DNA of 64,000 nucleotides, from positions 1,550,001 through 1,614,000 of the forward strand of contig NZ_JACYXC010000001.1 in assembly GCF_016031615.1 (NCBI RefSeq), given 5' to 3'. Of the stretch, positions 52,098-60,342 are shown piece after piece. Made by a program: the position numbers and the translations under genes. The first letter of the stretch is position 1, and each line of letters begins with the position of its first letter. Below the pieces are notes generated by a model, which had not been told where the DNA came from, searched no databases, and was given only the letters and a program-made list of their open reading frames with translations. The stretch is from Streptomyces pactum. Lineage in GTDB: Bacteria > Actinomycetota > Actinomycetes > Streptomycetales > Streptomycetaceae.

Positions 52098-53039
52098 TCA
52101 GCCCTGGCGGGCCAGGTCCGCGGCGCCGACCAGTCCGGCCTTGCCGCCGAGCCGGGCGGCGAGCACCTGCGCGTGCGGGCGCCACTGGCCGCCCACCAGC
52201 CACCGCCGGAACGACTTGCGGATCGGGTCCAGGACCAGGTCGCCCTCGTCGGAGACCCCGCCGCCGACGATGAAGGCCGAGGGGTCGAAGAGCGAGGCGA
52301 GGTCGGCGAGGCCCGCGCCGGCCCACCGGGCGAGCTCCCGGAAGGAGTCCACGGCCACCGGGTCGCCGCGCCGGGCGGCGTCGCTGACGTGCTTGCCCTC
52401 GATGCCCGCCGGGGTGCCGTCGCCGAGACCGAGCAGGATCTCCGCGTTCTCCGGGGTGGCGTTGGCGCGCTGCCTGGCGTACCGGACCAGCGCGCGCCCC
52501 GAGGCGTACTGCTCCCAGCAGCCCTGGCTGCCGCAGCCGCACAGCAGACCGTCCGGCACCACGCGGATGTGGCCGAACTCCGCGGCCACCCCGAACCGGC
52601 CGCGGTGCAGCCGGCCGCCGATGATGATGCCGCCGCCCAGGCCGGTGCCCAGGGTGATGCAGACGACGTCGTCGTGGCCGGCGCCGGCGCCGAAGCGGTA
52701 CTCGCCCCAGGCGGCGGCGTTGGCGTCGTTCTCCACCACCACCGGCAGCCCGACGCGCTGCTCGACCTTGTCCTTGAGCGTCTCGTGGCGCCAGTTGATG
52801 TTGGGCGCGAAGAGCACCGTGGCGCGCTTGTCGTCCACGTAGCCGGCGGCCCCGATGCCCACGGCCTCGACGTCATGGCCGGAGCTGACGGTACGGACCG
52901 CGTCGGCGATGGCGTCGATCACGCCTTCGGGAGTTGACGGCGTGGGCACGGTGCAGGTGTCGAGGATCGTTCCCGCCTCGTCGACCACCCCAGCCGCGAT
53001 CTTGGTGCCGCCGATGTCGACGCCGATGGTGAGTCCCAT
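52098..53039 (-). CDS. glkA: glucokinase, ROK family
   Basis: GlkA phosphorylates glucose with ATP; in streptomycetes it also acts in glucose repression. The protein has 313 residues: DIGGTKIA at 8-15, VVENDANAAAWGE, TLGTGLGGGII, the zinc-binding GHI followed by CGCGSQGCWEQYASG, and IVGGGVSDEGDL. The start ATG is preceded by GAGGGA. The DUF5304 gene lies 56 bases upstream on the same strand. Identification is firm. Confidence 0.94.
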   Translation of the reverse strand: MGLTIGVDIGGTKIAAGVVDEAGTILDTCTVPTPSTPEGVIDAIADAVRTVSSGHDVEAVGIGAAGYVDDKRATVLFAPNINWRHETLKDKVEQRVGLPVVVENDANAAAWGEYRFGAGAGHDDVVCITLGTGLGGGIIIGGRLHRGRFGVAAEFGHIRVVPDGLLCGCGSQGCWEQYASGRALVRYARQRANATPENAEILLGLGDGTPAGIEGKHVSDAARRGDPVAVDSFRELARWAGAGLADLASLFDPSAFIVGGGVSDEGDLVLDPIRKSFRRWLVGGQWRPHAQVLAARLGGKAGLVGAADLARQG

Positions 53040-53095
53040 GTGTCCCTCGGTTATTGAGTCGAACCCCGCCGGGGACCACCGTACCGGAGCTGGGG

Positions 53096-53608
53096 TCAGT
53101 CGAGGTCGATGTGTTCACTACTCGAACGATCGGACCCCTTGGCCCACCGCTGCTCCTGCCCGGCGACGGCGGCCCGGTAGGCAGCCAGCAGCTCGGTGCC
53201 GGCCGCCGCGAGGTGGTCGAACACATCGGGGTTGCGCTCGATGACGGGTTCCACGGCGGCCTTGGCCTGCGCGAACAACTGTTGTACGGCGCCGTGCACC
53301 GCGGTGCCGGCCAGTGGCGCCTGGAAGGCGGCGACCTTCTCCGCCACCGCCTCGGCCAGCTTGCGCAGTTCCTCGGCCGCGCTGCCCGGCTCGGCCCCGG
53401 CCCCGGCACGGCGGCGGGCGCGTTCGGCCGCCAGGTCCTCGGCGCACGCCTGCTGCCAGGCGTCGGGGTCGGGGTCGTCCGTGAAGCCGACCCCGGTCTC
53501 CTCGGCGGCACCCGCGGCGCCGCCCGGGGCGGTACCCGCGGTGTCGTCCGCGGCCTGGTCCGGGAAGGGGCGGTCGGCGCCGGCGGGGCGCTCGGTGGCA
53601 TCGCTCAT
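53096..53608 (-). CDS. DUF5304 protein
   Basis: This protein of 170 residues has a Gly/Ala/Asp-rich disordered head (1-45), followed by DPDAWQQACAEDLAAERARR and an alpha-helical region (about 75-160; ELRKLAEAVAEKVAAFQAPL, VHGAVQQLFAQAKAAVEPVIERNPDVFDHL in outline). This matches the DUF5304 family, specific to actinobacteria. The start is ATG 53608 with AGGAG at 53618-53614; the frame is open further upstream into the ATPase gene in antiphase. Function is unknown; it lies between the ArsA-like gene and glkA. Confidence 0.8.
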   Translation of the reverse strand: MSDATERPAGADRPFPDQAADDTAGTAPGGAAGAAEETGVGFTDDPDPDAWQQACAEDLAAERARRRAGAGAEPGSAAEELRKLAEAVAEKVAAFQAPLAGTAVHGAVQQLFAQAKAAVEPVIERNPDVFDHLAAAGTELLAAYRAAVAGQEQRWAKGSDRSSSEHIDLD

Positions 53609-53715
53609 GGCGGGCTCCTGCGGCGGGAGGCGGGCGGTTCCGGGCTCGCCATCGACGGTACCCGACCGGCGGCACGGAACGGGGCCGCGGCCTCCGGCCC
53701 GGCCCGCGGGGGCGG

Positions 53716-55062
53716 TCAGGGGCGGCGCGGCCACAGGGCCGGGTCGGGCGCGAACCGCACCCGCAGTTCCCCGTCGCGCAGCCCGGCACCCGCCACCGAG
53801 CAGCGGCGCAACGCCGACGGCAGCGGCAGGATCCGGTGGAAGGGGCCGGTGGTGACGATGAGTTCGTCGCCCCGCCGGACCAGGTCCAGGCCCTCGCGGG
53901 TGGCCCCGGGCAGCGGGAGCCGCCAGACCAGTTCGCCCTCGGCGGCCAGCCGGTCCTCCACGGTCCACGGGTCCCCGGCGCCTTCCCCGGGGGCCGCGGC
54001 GGGGGCGGGCAGCCGGGCCGCGAGGCCGGACAGGGCGTCCGTCCCGTCCGGGTCGGCGCCCAGGTGCGGCAGCTCGGTCACCGGGGCGTACGGGGTCCAC
54101 CGGGCCGTGAGGTCCTTCAGCGCGGCCTGCTGGCGGCCGGAGAGCCCGGCCAGCCAGGGGTCGGTGGAGCCGGTCGGCAGCATCCGGTTGGCGACCACCG
54201 CGTCCACCCGGCAGCCGTGCAGGGCCAGCCCGGCGTGCGCGGCGCCCAGGGCGGCCACCGACAGCGGCCCGGGGTCCACGACCAGCCGGACGGTGGTGGC
54301 CGGGGCGTCGATCACCGCCTGCACCTCGGCCAGCTCCCGCTCCCAGCGCGCGGCCAGCTCGTACAGCCGCTCGGCGGGGGCCGGCACCCCGGCGAGCTGG
54401 GCGAGCATCGGGCGCAGCGCGCCGCGGGCGGCCTGGCGTTCGGCGGGCAGCAGCCGGCGCAGATAGCGGCGGAGCCGTTCGGGCAGGGCGAGCAGGGCGA
54501 CCGCGTCCGGCAGCGGCGGCAGGTCGGCGACGAGCAGGTCCCAGCCGGCGGCGGACGGCCCGTCCCCGTCGGCGTACGGGTGGCCCCCCTCCGCGTACGG
54601 GTGCCCTTCGCCGGGGTACGGACGACCGCCACCGGCGTACGGGTGGCCCCCGGCACCGGCGGGCGGGGTGTCGTGGCCGGCCAGGTGGAGCGCCCGGAGC
54701 AGGGCGAACGCCTCCGCGCCGGGGAGTTCGGTCAGCTCCTCGCTCTCCAGCGGGGTGGCGCCGAGCATGTCCAGCACCCCGCCGCCGCGCTCCTGGAGGG
54801 CGACGAGTTCGGCACGGAAGTGCTCCGCGGGCGCGGTCCGGGCGGCCCACAGGCCCGGCGCCACGGGGACCGGGCGGGTCCACGGCAGCCCGGGCGCGGC
54901 CTGTGCGCCGTCCGGCAGACCGAGCAGCGCCGCGGCGGCGGCGCCCCGGTCGCAGGTCAGCAGCAGCACACGGCGGCCGGCGCGGGCGGCGGCCAGCGCG
55001 GTGGCCGCCGCGACGGTGGTGCGGCCGGCGCCGCCGGCTCCGGTGACCAGGACCGTACGCAT
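53716..55062 (-). CDS. ArsA-like ATPase with altered Walker A
   Basis: This protein of 448 residues belongs to the ArsA/GET3 (deviant P-loop) superfamily, the likely counterpart of mycobacterial Rv2184c. The first motif reads GAGGAGRTT (about 8-16), so both signature and P-loop lysines of KGGxGKT are replaced (the latter by Arg). The LLTCDRGAAAAALLG strand follows. A GGHPYA-type repeat of about 30 residues sits near residues 136-165. The C-terminal part has a GDELIVTTGPF segment. Hydrolysis may be weak or absent. ATG 55062 lies 44 bases after the SRPBCC gene. Confidence 0.82.
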   Translation of the reverse strand: MRTVLVTGAGGAGRTTVAAATALAAARAGRRVLLLTCDRGAAAAALLGLPDGAQAAPGLPWTRPVPVAPGLWAARTAPAEHFRAELVALQERGGGVLDMLGATPLESEELTELPGAEAFALLRALHLAGHDTPPAGAGGHPYAGGGRPYPGEGHPYAEGGHPYADGDGPSAAGWDLLVADLPPLPDAVALLALPERLRRYLRRLLPAERQAARGALRPMLAQLAGVPAPAERLYELAARWERELAEVQAVIDAPATTVRLVVDPGPLSVAALGAAHAGLALHGCRVDAVVANRMLPTGSTDPWLAGLSGRQQAALKDLTARWTPYAPVTELPHLGADPDGTDALSGLAARLPAPAAAPGEGAGDPWTVEDRLAAEGELVWRLPLPGATREGLDLVRRGDELIVTTGPFHRILPLPSALRRCSVAGAGLRDGELRVRFAPDPALWPRRP

Positions 55063-55106
55063 GGGGGTGTGTGCCTCCGGCAGGGGGTGGGCGGCGGGTT
55101 CCGGGC

Positions 55107-55550
55107 TCAGGCGCCGCTCTCCACCCGCTTCTTCAGGCCGTCCAGGGCGCGGCTGATGATCACCTTCTCGGCCTTGCGCTTGATCATGCCGATCAGCGGC
55201 ACCTTGACGTCCACGGTGAGCCGGTAGGTGACCTCGGTGCGCCGGCCGCCGTCGAGCGGGGTGAGCCGGTAGGAGCCGTCCAGCGACCGCAGCATCGTGG
55301 ACTTCACCAGCGACCAGTGGACCTCCTGGGACCCCGACCAGGTGTAGCTGAGGGTGTAGTCGTCCTTGATCGCGCCGACGTCCAGGACCATCCGCACCTG
55401 CTCGGCGCGGCCCTGGTCGTCCTTGGTGAGCACATCGGCCTCTTTGACCTCGGCGGACCACTCGGGGTAGCGGTCGAAGTCGGCGATCACCGCCATCACG
55501 TCGGCCGGTGCCGCCTCGATCGTGATGCTTGAGCTGGTGTGTTCCGCCAT
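55107..55550 (-). CDS. SRPBCC (polyketide cyclase/START-like) protein
   Basis: This protein of 147 residues is a helix-grip fold: SSITIEAAPADVMAVIADFDRYPEWSAEVKEADV at the start in outline, then alternating strands, and a C-terminal amphipathic helix AEKVIISRALDGLKKRVE. It should bind a lipid or other hydrophobic ligand in its cavity. It is the positional counterpart of mycobacterial Rv2185c. ATG 55550 has AAGGAG upstream. It probably forms a transcript with the ATPase gene downstream and the phosphoesterase gene upstream (67-base gap). Confidence 0.87.
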   Translation of the reverse strand: MAEHTSSSITIEAAPADVMAVIADFDRYPEWSAEVKEADVLTKDDQGRAEQVRMVLDVGAIKDDYTLSYTWSGSQEVHWSLVKSTMLRSLDGSYRLTPLDGGRRTEVTYRLTVDVKVPLIGMIKRKAEKVIISRALDGLKKRVESGA

Positions 55551-55617
55551 CGCCGTGGCTCCTTACGTACCCGTCCGCCGACTGGTGTGCCTGCCGGTGA
55601 AGGCTACCGTGCGCGGG

Positions 55618-56400
55618 TCACCACTCCAGGGTCCAGGGGGTGCCGGTGGAGGCGAAATGGCCGACGTTGACGCACTCGGTGGCGCCCACCCGCATCCGCC
55701 GCGCGAGCGGCTGGTGGACGTGGCCGAACAGGTGGTACGCGGGGCGGACGGCGTGCAGCGCGTCCAGCAGCGCCGCGCTGCCGCGTTCGAAGCGGCGGGC
55801 GACGGTGTCGTAGCACAGCTCCGGGACGTCCGGCGGGATGTGGGTGCACAGCACGTCCACCTCCCCCAGGGCCGCGATCTTGGCGGCGTAGGTGTCGTCG
55901 TCGATCTCGTAGGGGGTGCGCATCGGGGTGCGCAGCCCGCCGCCGACGAACCCGAAGACGCGGCCGCCGATCTCCACCCGCTCCCCGTCCAGGACGGTGG
56001 TGCCGGGCCGGGCGTACTCCGGCCACAGCCGCGGGATGTCCACATTGCCGTAGGTGGCGTACGTCGGGGTGGGGAACGCCCCGAAGAGTTCGGCGTACTG
56101 GCGGCGCACCGCCCCCTCGATCGCCGCCTCCTTGCCGCCCGGCACCCCGGCGGCCTCCAGCCCCTCCCACAGCGCGCGGCCGAACTCCCGGGCCTCGGCG
56201 TAGCGGCGGGCGGTGCGCAGTTCCACGATGCGGTCGGCGTTCTCGGTGCCGAACAGTTCCGGGAAGATGCCGCGCGAGTGATCCGCGTAGTCGAGGAAAA
56301 GGACCAGGTCACCGAGGCAGATCAGGGCGTCGGCACCGTCGCCGGCCTTGGCGAGGTCCGTGCTGTTGCCGTGTACGTCGCTGACCACATGGACACGCAT
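55618..56400 (-). CDS. calcineurin-like metallophosphoesterase
   Basis: This protein of 260 residues has the phosphoesterase motifs in order: VVSDVHGN (5-12), CLGDLVLF, YATYGNVD, CTHIPPD and FGHVHQP, which supply the dinuclear metal site. The substrate is unknown. I choose ATG 56400 because TAGGGT stands seven bases upstream, which implies a leaderless transcript starting there. The frame is open nine codons further upstream, but those would precede the transcript. It is divergent from the acyl-CoA ligase gene. Confidence 0.88.
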   Translation of the reverse strand: MRVHVVSDVHGNSTDLAKAGDGADALICLGDLVLFLDYADHSRGIFPELFGTENADRIVELRTARRYAEAREFGRALWEGLEAAGVPGGKEAAIEGAVRRQYAELFGAFPTPTYATYGNVDIPRLWPEYARPGTTVLDGERVEIGGRVFGFVGGGLRTPMRTPYEIDDDTYAAKIAALGEVDVLCTHIPPDVPELCYDTVARRFERGSAALLDALHAVRPAYHLFGHVHQPLARRMRVGATECVNVGHFASTGTPWTLEW

Positions 56401-56407
56401 GCCGGTC

Positions 56408-56413
56408 ACCCTA
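56408..56413 (-). promoter_or_regulatory. -10 element of phosphoesterase gene, probable leaderless start
   Basis: TAGGGT on the minus strand, seven bases from the ATG at 56400. The arrangement is the same as at trpL. Confidence 0.5.
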
Positions 56414-56663
56414 ACCATCGGCCGCACCGCCGGGAACCCCGTCTACCTGCGGTAACTTCCCGGCCGCCGGACGGCTGGACTACGCTTCGCGGAGCATTGT
56501 CGCGGTGTGTGACGCATAAAACATCTGGGCAGGAACCCCTATCCCGGAACCCGTACCGATGGGTAACGTCCGGGCCGTCCACCACCCCCCTTGCCTGATC
56601 ATGGACCGCAGCCGACGCACAGCACACTGTCGTGGCGCCGGCGCCCGACGAGGAGCAGCAGTC

Positions 56664-58463
56664 TTGCGCGAGTTCAGTCTCCCGGCCCTGTACGAGGTAC
56701 CGGCCGACGGCAACCTGACGGACCTCATCCGCCGCAACGCCGCCCGGCATCCCGACGTGGCGGTGGTCGGCCGCAAGGTCGGCGGTGAGTGGCGGGACGT
56801 GACCGCGACCGAGTTCCTCGCCGAGGTGCGCGCGGCGGCCAAGGGTCTGATCGCCTCGGGGGTGAAGCCGGGCGACCGGGTCGGTCTGATGTCCCGGACC
56901 CGCTACGAGTGGACGCTGCTGGACTTCGCGATCTGGAGCGCCGGCGGGGTCACCGTACCGGTGTACGAGACCAGCTCGGCCGAGCAGATCCAGTGGATCC
57001 TGGGCGACTCCGGCGCGGTGGCCTGTCTGGTGGAGAGCACCGGTCACGAGAGCGCCGTGGAGTCCGTCCGGGACCGTCTCCCGGCGCTCACCCATGTGTG
57101 GCGGATCGAGGGCGGGGACGCCATCCGGCAGCTCACCGAGGCCGGCGCCGGGGTGAGCGACGAGCTGGTGGACGAGCGCAGCGCGGTGGCCACCGCGGAC
57201 TCCCCGGCCACCATCGTCTACACCTCGGGCACCACCGGACGCCCCAAGGGCTGTGTGCTCTCGCACCGCAGCTTCTTCGCCGAGTGCGGCAACGCGGTGG
57301 CCCGGCTGAAGCCGATCTTCGCCACCGGTGAGTCGTCGGTGCTGCTGTTCCTGCCGGAGGCGCACGTCTTCGGCCGGCTGGTGGAGATCGCGGCGGTGCT
57401 GGCGCCGATCAAGCTGGGACACGTCAGCGACGTCAAGACGCTCACCGACGAGCTGGCCTCCTTCCGGCCGACGCTGATCCTGGGCGTGCCGCGGGTCTTC
57501 GAGAAGGTCTACAACGCGGCGCGGGCCAAGGCCCAGGCGGACGGCAAGGGCAAGATCTTCGACAAGGCGGCCGAGGTGGCGATCGCCTACAGCCAGGCGC
57601 TGGACGCCCCCTCGGGCCCGTCGCTGGGGCTGCGGCTGAAGCACTGGGTGTTCGACCGGCTGGTCTACCGCAAGCTCCGCGCGGTGCTGGGCGGCCGGGC
57701 CACCCACGCGATCTCCGGCGGCGCCCCGCTCGGCGCCCGGCTGGGCCACTTCTACCGGGGCATCGGCTTCACCGTCCTGGAGGGGTACGGCCTCACCGAG
57801 TCGTGCGCGGCCACCACCTTCAACCCCTGGGACCGGCAGAAGATCGGCACCGTGGGACAGCCGATGCCGGGCACCGTGGTGCGGATCGCCGACGACGGCG
57901 AGGTGCTGCTCCACGGGGACCACCTCTTCTCGCGCTACTGGAACAACGAGGCGGCCACCGCCGAGGCGCTGTCGGACGGCTGGTTCCACACCGGGGACGT
58001 CGGCACGCTGGACGAGGACGGCTACCTGACGATCACCGGCCGGAAGAAGGAGATCCTGGTGACCGCGGGCGGCAAGAACGTCGCCCCGGCGGTGATCGAG
58101 GACCGCATCCGGGCGCACGCGCTGGTCGCCGAGTGCATGGTGGTCGGCGACGGACGGCCGTTCGTCGGCGCGCTGGTCACCATCGACGAGGAGTTCCTGC
58201 CGCGCTGGCTGGCCGAGCACGGCAAGCCGGCCGGCGCCACCGCCGCGGACCTGTGCGAGGACCCGGACCTGCGGGCCGCGATCCAGGCCGCGGTGGACGA
58301 CGGCAACGCCGCGGTGTCCCGCGCCGAGTCGGTGCGCAAGTTCCGCATCCTGCCGACCCAGTTCACCGAGGACTCCGGGCACCTGACGCCGTCGCTGAAG
58401 CTCAAGCGGAACGTGGTGGCCAAGGACTTCGCGGCCGAGATCGAGGCGATCTACGGCAACTGA
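56664..58463 (+). CDS. long-chain acyl-CoA ligase (FadD15-like)
   Basis: This is an ATP/AMP-dependent ligase activating fatty acids, 599 residues. The AMP-binding P-loop YTSGTTGRPKG is at 186-196. Also present are FLPEAHVFGRL, GGAPLGARLG, VLEGYGLTESCA, WFHTGDVGTLDEDG, ITGRKKEILVTAGGKNV and the C-terminal SLKLKRNVV. The start is TTG 56664: GAGGAG precedes it and MREFSLPALYEVP is the expected head. The frame is open another 105 bases upstream without coding signs. It is the likely counterpart of mycobacterial FadD15. Confidence 0.92.
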   Translation: MREFSLPALYEVPADGNLTDLIRRNAARHPDVAVVGRKVGGEWRDVTATEFLAEVRAAAKGLIASGVKPGDRVGLMSRTRYEWTLLDFAIWSAGGVTVPVYETSSAEQIQWILGDSGAVACLVESTGHESAVESVRDRLPALTHVWRIEGGDAIRQLTEAGAGVSDELVDERSAVATADSPATIVYTSGTTGRPKGCVLSHRSFFAECGNAVARLKPIFATGESSVLLFLPEAHVFGRLVEIAAVLAPIKLGHVSDVKTLTDELASFRPTLILGVPRVFEKVYNAARAKAQADGKGKIFDKAAEVAIAYSQALDAPSGPSLGLRLKHWVFDRLVYRKLRAVLGGRATHAISGGAPLGARLGHFYRGIGFTVLEGYGLTESCAATTFNPWDRQKIGTVGQPMPGTVVRIADDGEVLLHGDHLFSRYWNNEAATAEALSDGWFHTGDVGTLDEDGYLTITGRKKEILVTAGGKNVAPAVIEDRIRAHALVAECMVVGDGRPFVGALVTIDEEFLPRWLAEHGKPAGATAADLCEDPDLRAAIQAAVDDGNAAVSRAESVRKFRILPTQFTEDSGHLTPSLKLKRNVVAKDFAAEIEAIYGN

Positions 58464-59138
58464 GCGGGCCGGCCCCCACACCCACCGGGACCGCCGGGCC
58501 CGAGCCGCCGGACCTGAGTGCGGGGCGATCAGGCCGGGGCCATCGGACCGGGACCGCCGGGCAGAGCCCCGTCAGGCCGGGACCGCCGGCTCTGAGCCGC
58601 CGGACCGACCAGGCCGGGCCGGGCCCGGGCCCCACACGGGCCGCCGTACCGGACCCGCGCCGCGCCGGTCCGGCCGCGGTACCGCCGCCGGACGACTCCC
58701 GACCGAGCCCGTGGCGTGCGCGACCGGTCCGGTTCCGCCGTCGTACGGGCCCCCGCCCACCGGTCGTCCCGCCGCGGTACGGGCCACCGCCCACCGCCCC
58801 ACGGCCGGCGCGGCCGGTTCCACCACCCCCGTACGGCCGCCACCCGTCCCGTCCGGGCCGGGGACGCCGGTTCAGCGCGGTTTCCTGACGCTCCGTCAAC
58901 CGCCGTCGGCCGGAACGGCCGGTGTCCGCCGGCCCGTCCGCCCGCCTGTGCATCTGCCTGCCTGTGCGGGGCGGTTACGCACGGCCGCCACCACCGGCCC
59001 GTGCGCGGGCAGCGGCGCCGGACGCCCCACACGGGAGCCCGGCGCCCCGCGAAAACCCCGCGCGACGCCTTGGCCGGGCGGCCGGGCGGCACGCGGCGCG
59101 GCGGCCCGGCCACCGGGGCCCGGGGACCACGCAGTTGA
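58464..59138. other. GC-rich intergenic spacer between convergent genes
   Basis: No gene is supported. The sequence is repetitive around CCGGGACCGCCGG (58.55-58.59 kb) and CGGTACGGGCC, and may contain weak hairpins serving as terminators for the acyl-CoA ligase and glycosyltransferase genes. Nothing stands out as a single strong stem. Confidence 0.45.
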
Positions 59139-60284
59139 CTACAGCAGTTCCGTCAGCCGCCCGGCGATCAGGTCCCAGCGCCAGCGCTCGGCCACCCAGG
59201 CCCGGCCGCGCTCCCCCATCCGGCGGCGCAGTTCGGGGTCCTCCAGCAGCGCGACGATCCGCTCGGCGGTCTGCGCCACCGAACCGCCGCGCACCACCCA
59301 GCCGGTCTCGCCGTCGAGCACCGCGTCCGGCGCCCCGCCGGAGTCGCCGGCGATCACCGGCAGTCCGGTGGCCGACGCCTCCAGGTAGACGATGCCCAGA
59401 CCCTCCACGTCCAGGCCGCGCCTGCGGGTGCGACAGGGCATCGCGAAGACGTCGCCGGCACCGTAGTGGGCGGGCAGTTCCTCGCCGGGCACGGTGCCGG
59501 TGAAGAACACCGACCGGGCGACGGCGGTGGTCTCCACCAGCCGCCGCAGGTCCCGCTCGTACGGGCCGCCGCCGACGATCAGCAGGGCGGCGTCCGGGAC
59601 CTGACGGAGGATCCGCGGCATGGCGCGGATCAGGGTGTCCTGTCCCTTCCGCGGCACCAGCCGGGACACGCACACCACCACCGGCCGGTCCGCCAGCCCC
59701 AGCCGGGCCCGGACGGCCTCGCCGCCGGAGGCGGGGTGGAAGACCCGCTCGTCCACGCCCGGCGTGAGCTGCACCATGCGGGCGGCGGCCGAGCGGCTGA
59801 GCGCCCCGGCGATCCGGGAACGGGTGTACCCGCCCAGGTAGGTGACGGTGTCGGTGGCGTCGCCGATCCGGCGCAGCGCGGCACGGGCGGCGGGCAGCTG
59901 GGCCCAGCCCGCCTCGTGGCCGTGGGTGGTGGCGACCAGGCGGCGGGCGCCGGCCTCGCGGAGCGCGGGGGCCATCAGCCCCAGCGGCGCGGCGGCCCCG
60001 AACCACACCGAGGTGCAGCCGTGTTCCCGCAGCAGCTCGGTGGCGCGGCGGGTGACCCGCGGGGTGGGCAGCAGCACCGTGGTGCGGTCGCGCACCACCG
60101 GGTACGGCTGCTCGGCGTCGAACCGCGCGGTGGCCTCGGCGCCCTCCCGGCCGTGCTTCCAGGTCGAGGCGTAGACGACGATCCGCTCCGGGTCCAGCCG
60201 GAGCGCCAGGTTGTGCAGGAACGACTGGATGCCGCCGGGCCGGGGCGGGAAGTCGTTGGTGACGAGCAAGGTCTTGTGCATCAC
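59139..60284 (-). CDS. GT4 glycosyltransferase, PimB'-like
   Basis: This protein of 381 residues has a GT-B fold: TNDFPPRPGGIQSFLHNLA at the start, THGHEAGW, CVSRLVPRKGQDTLIRAMP, IVGGGPYERDLRRL, and the nucleotide-sugar-binding GLGIVYLEASATGLPVIAGDSGGAPD. It strongly resembles PimB' of mycobacteria, which adds the second mannose to phosphatidylinositol mannoside from GDP-mannose, and the neighbouring FadD15-like gene supports that. Mannosylation of PI here is inference. Start is GTG 60284 or ATG 60281; TACTGT lies five to eight bases upstream. Confidence 0.88.
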   Translation of the reverse strand: MMHKTLLVTNDFPPRPGGIQSFLHNLALRLDPERIVVYASTWKHGREGAEATARFDAEQPYPVVRDRTTVLLPTPRVTRRATELLREHGCTSVWFGAAAPLGLMAPALREAGARRLVATTHGHEAGWAQLPAARAALRRIGDATDTVTYLGGYTRSRIAGALSRSAAARMVQLTPGVDERVFHPASGGEAVRARLGLADRPVVVCVSRLVPRKGQDTLIRAMPRILRQVPDAALLIVGGGPYERDLRRLVETTAVARSVFFTGTVPGEELPAHYGAGDVFAMPCRTRRRGLDVEGLGIVYLEASATGLPVIAGDSGGAPDAVLDGETGWVVRGGSVAQTAERIVALLEDPELRRRMGERGRAWVAERWRWDLIAGRLTELL

Positions 60285-60289
60285 CGCCG

Positions 60290-60295
60290 ACAGTA
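60290..60295 (-). promoter_or_regulatory. -10 element of glycosyltransferase gene
   Basis: TACTGT on the minus strand, eight bases before ATG 60281. The same hexamer stands before the DAHP synthase gene. Confidence 0.4.
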
Positions 60296-60342
60296 CCGGG
60301 TGCCGCCGGCCGGCCCCGGCACGGGCACGGCCACCGGCCGGT

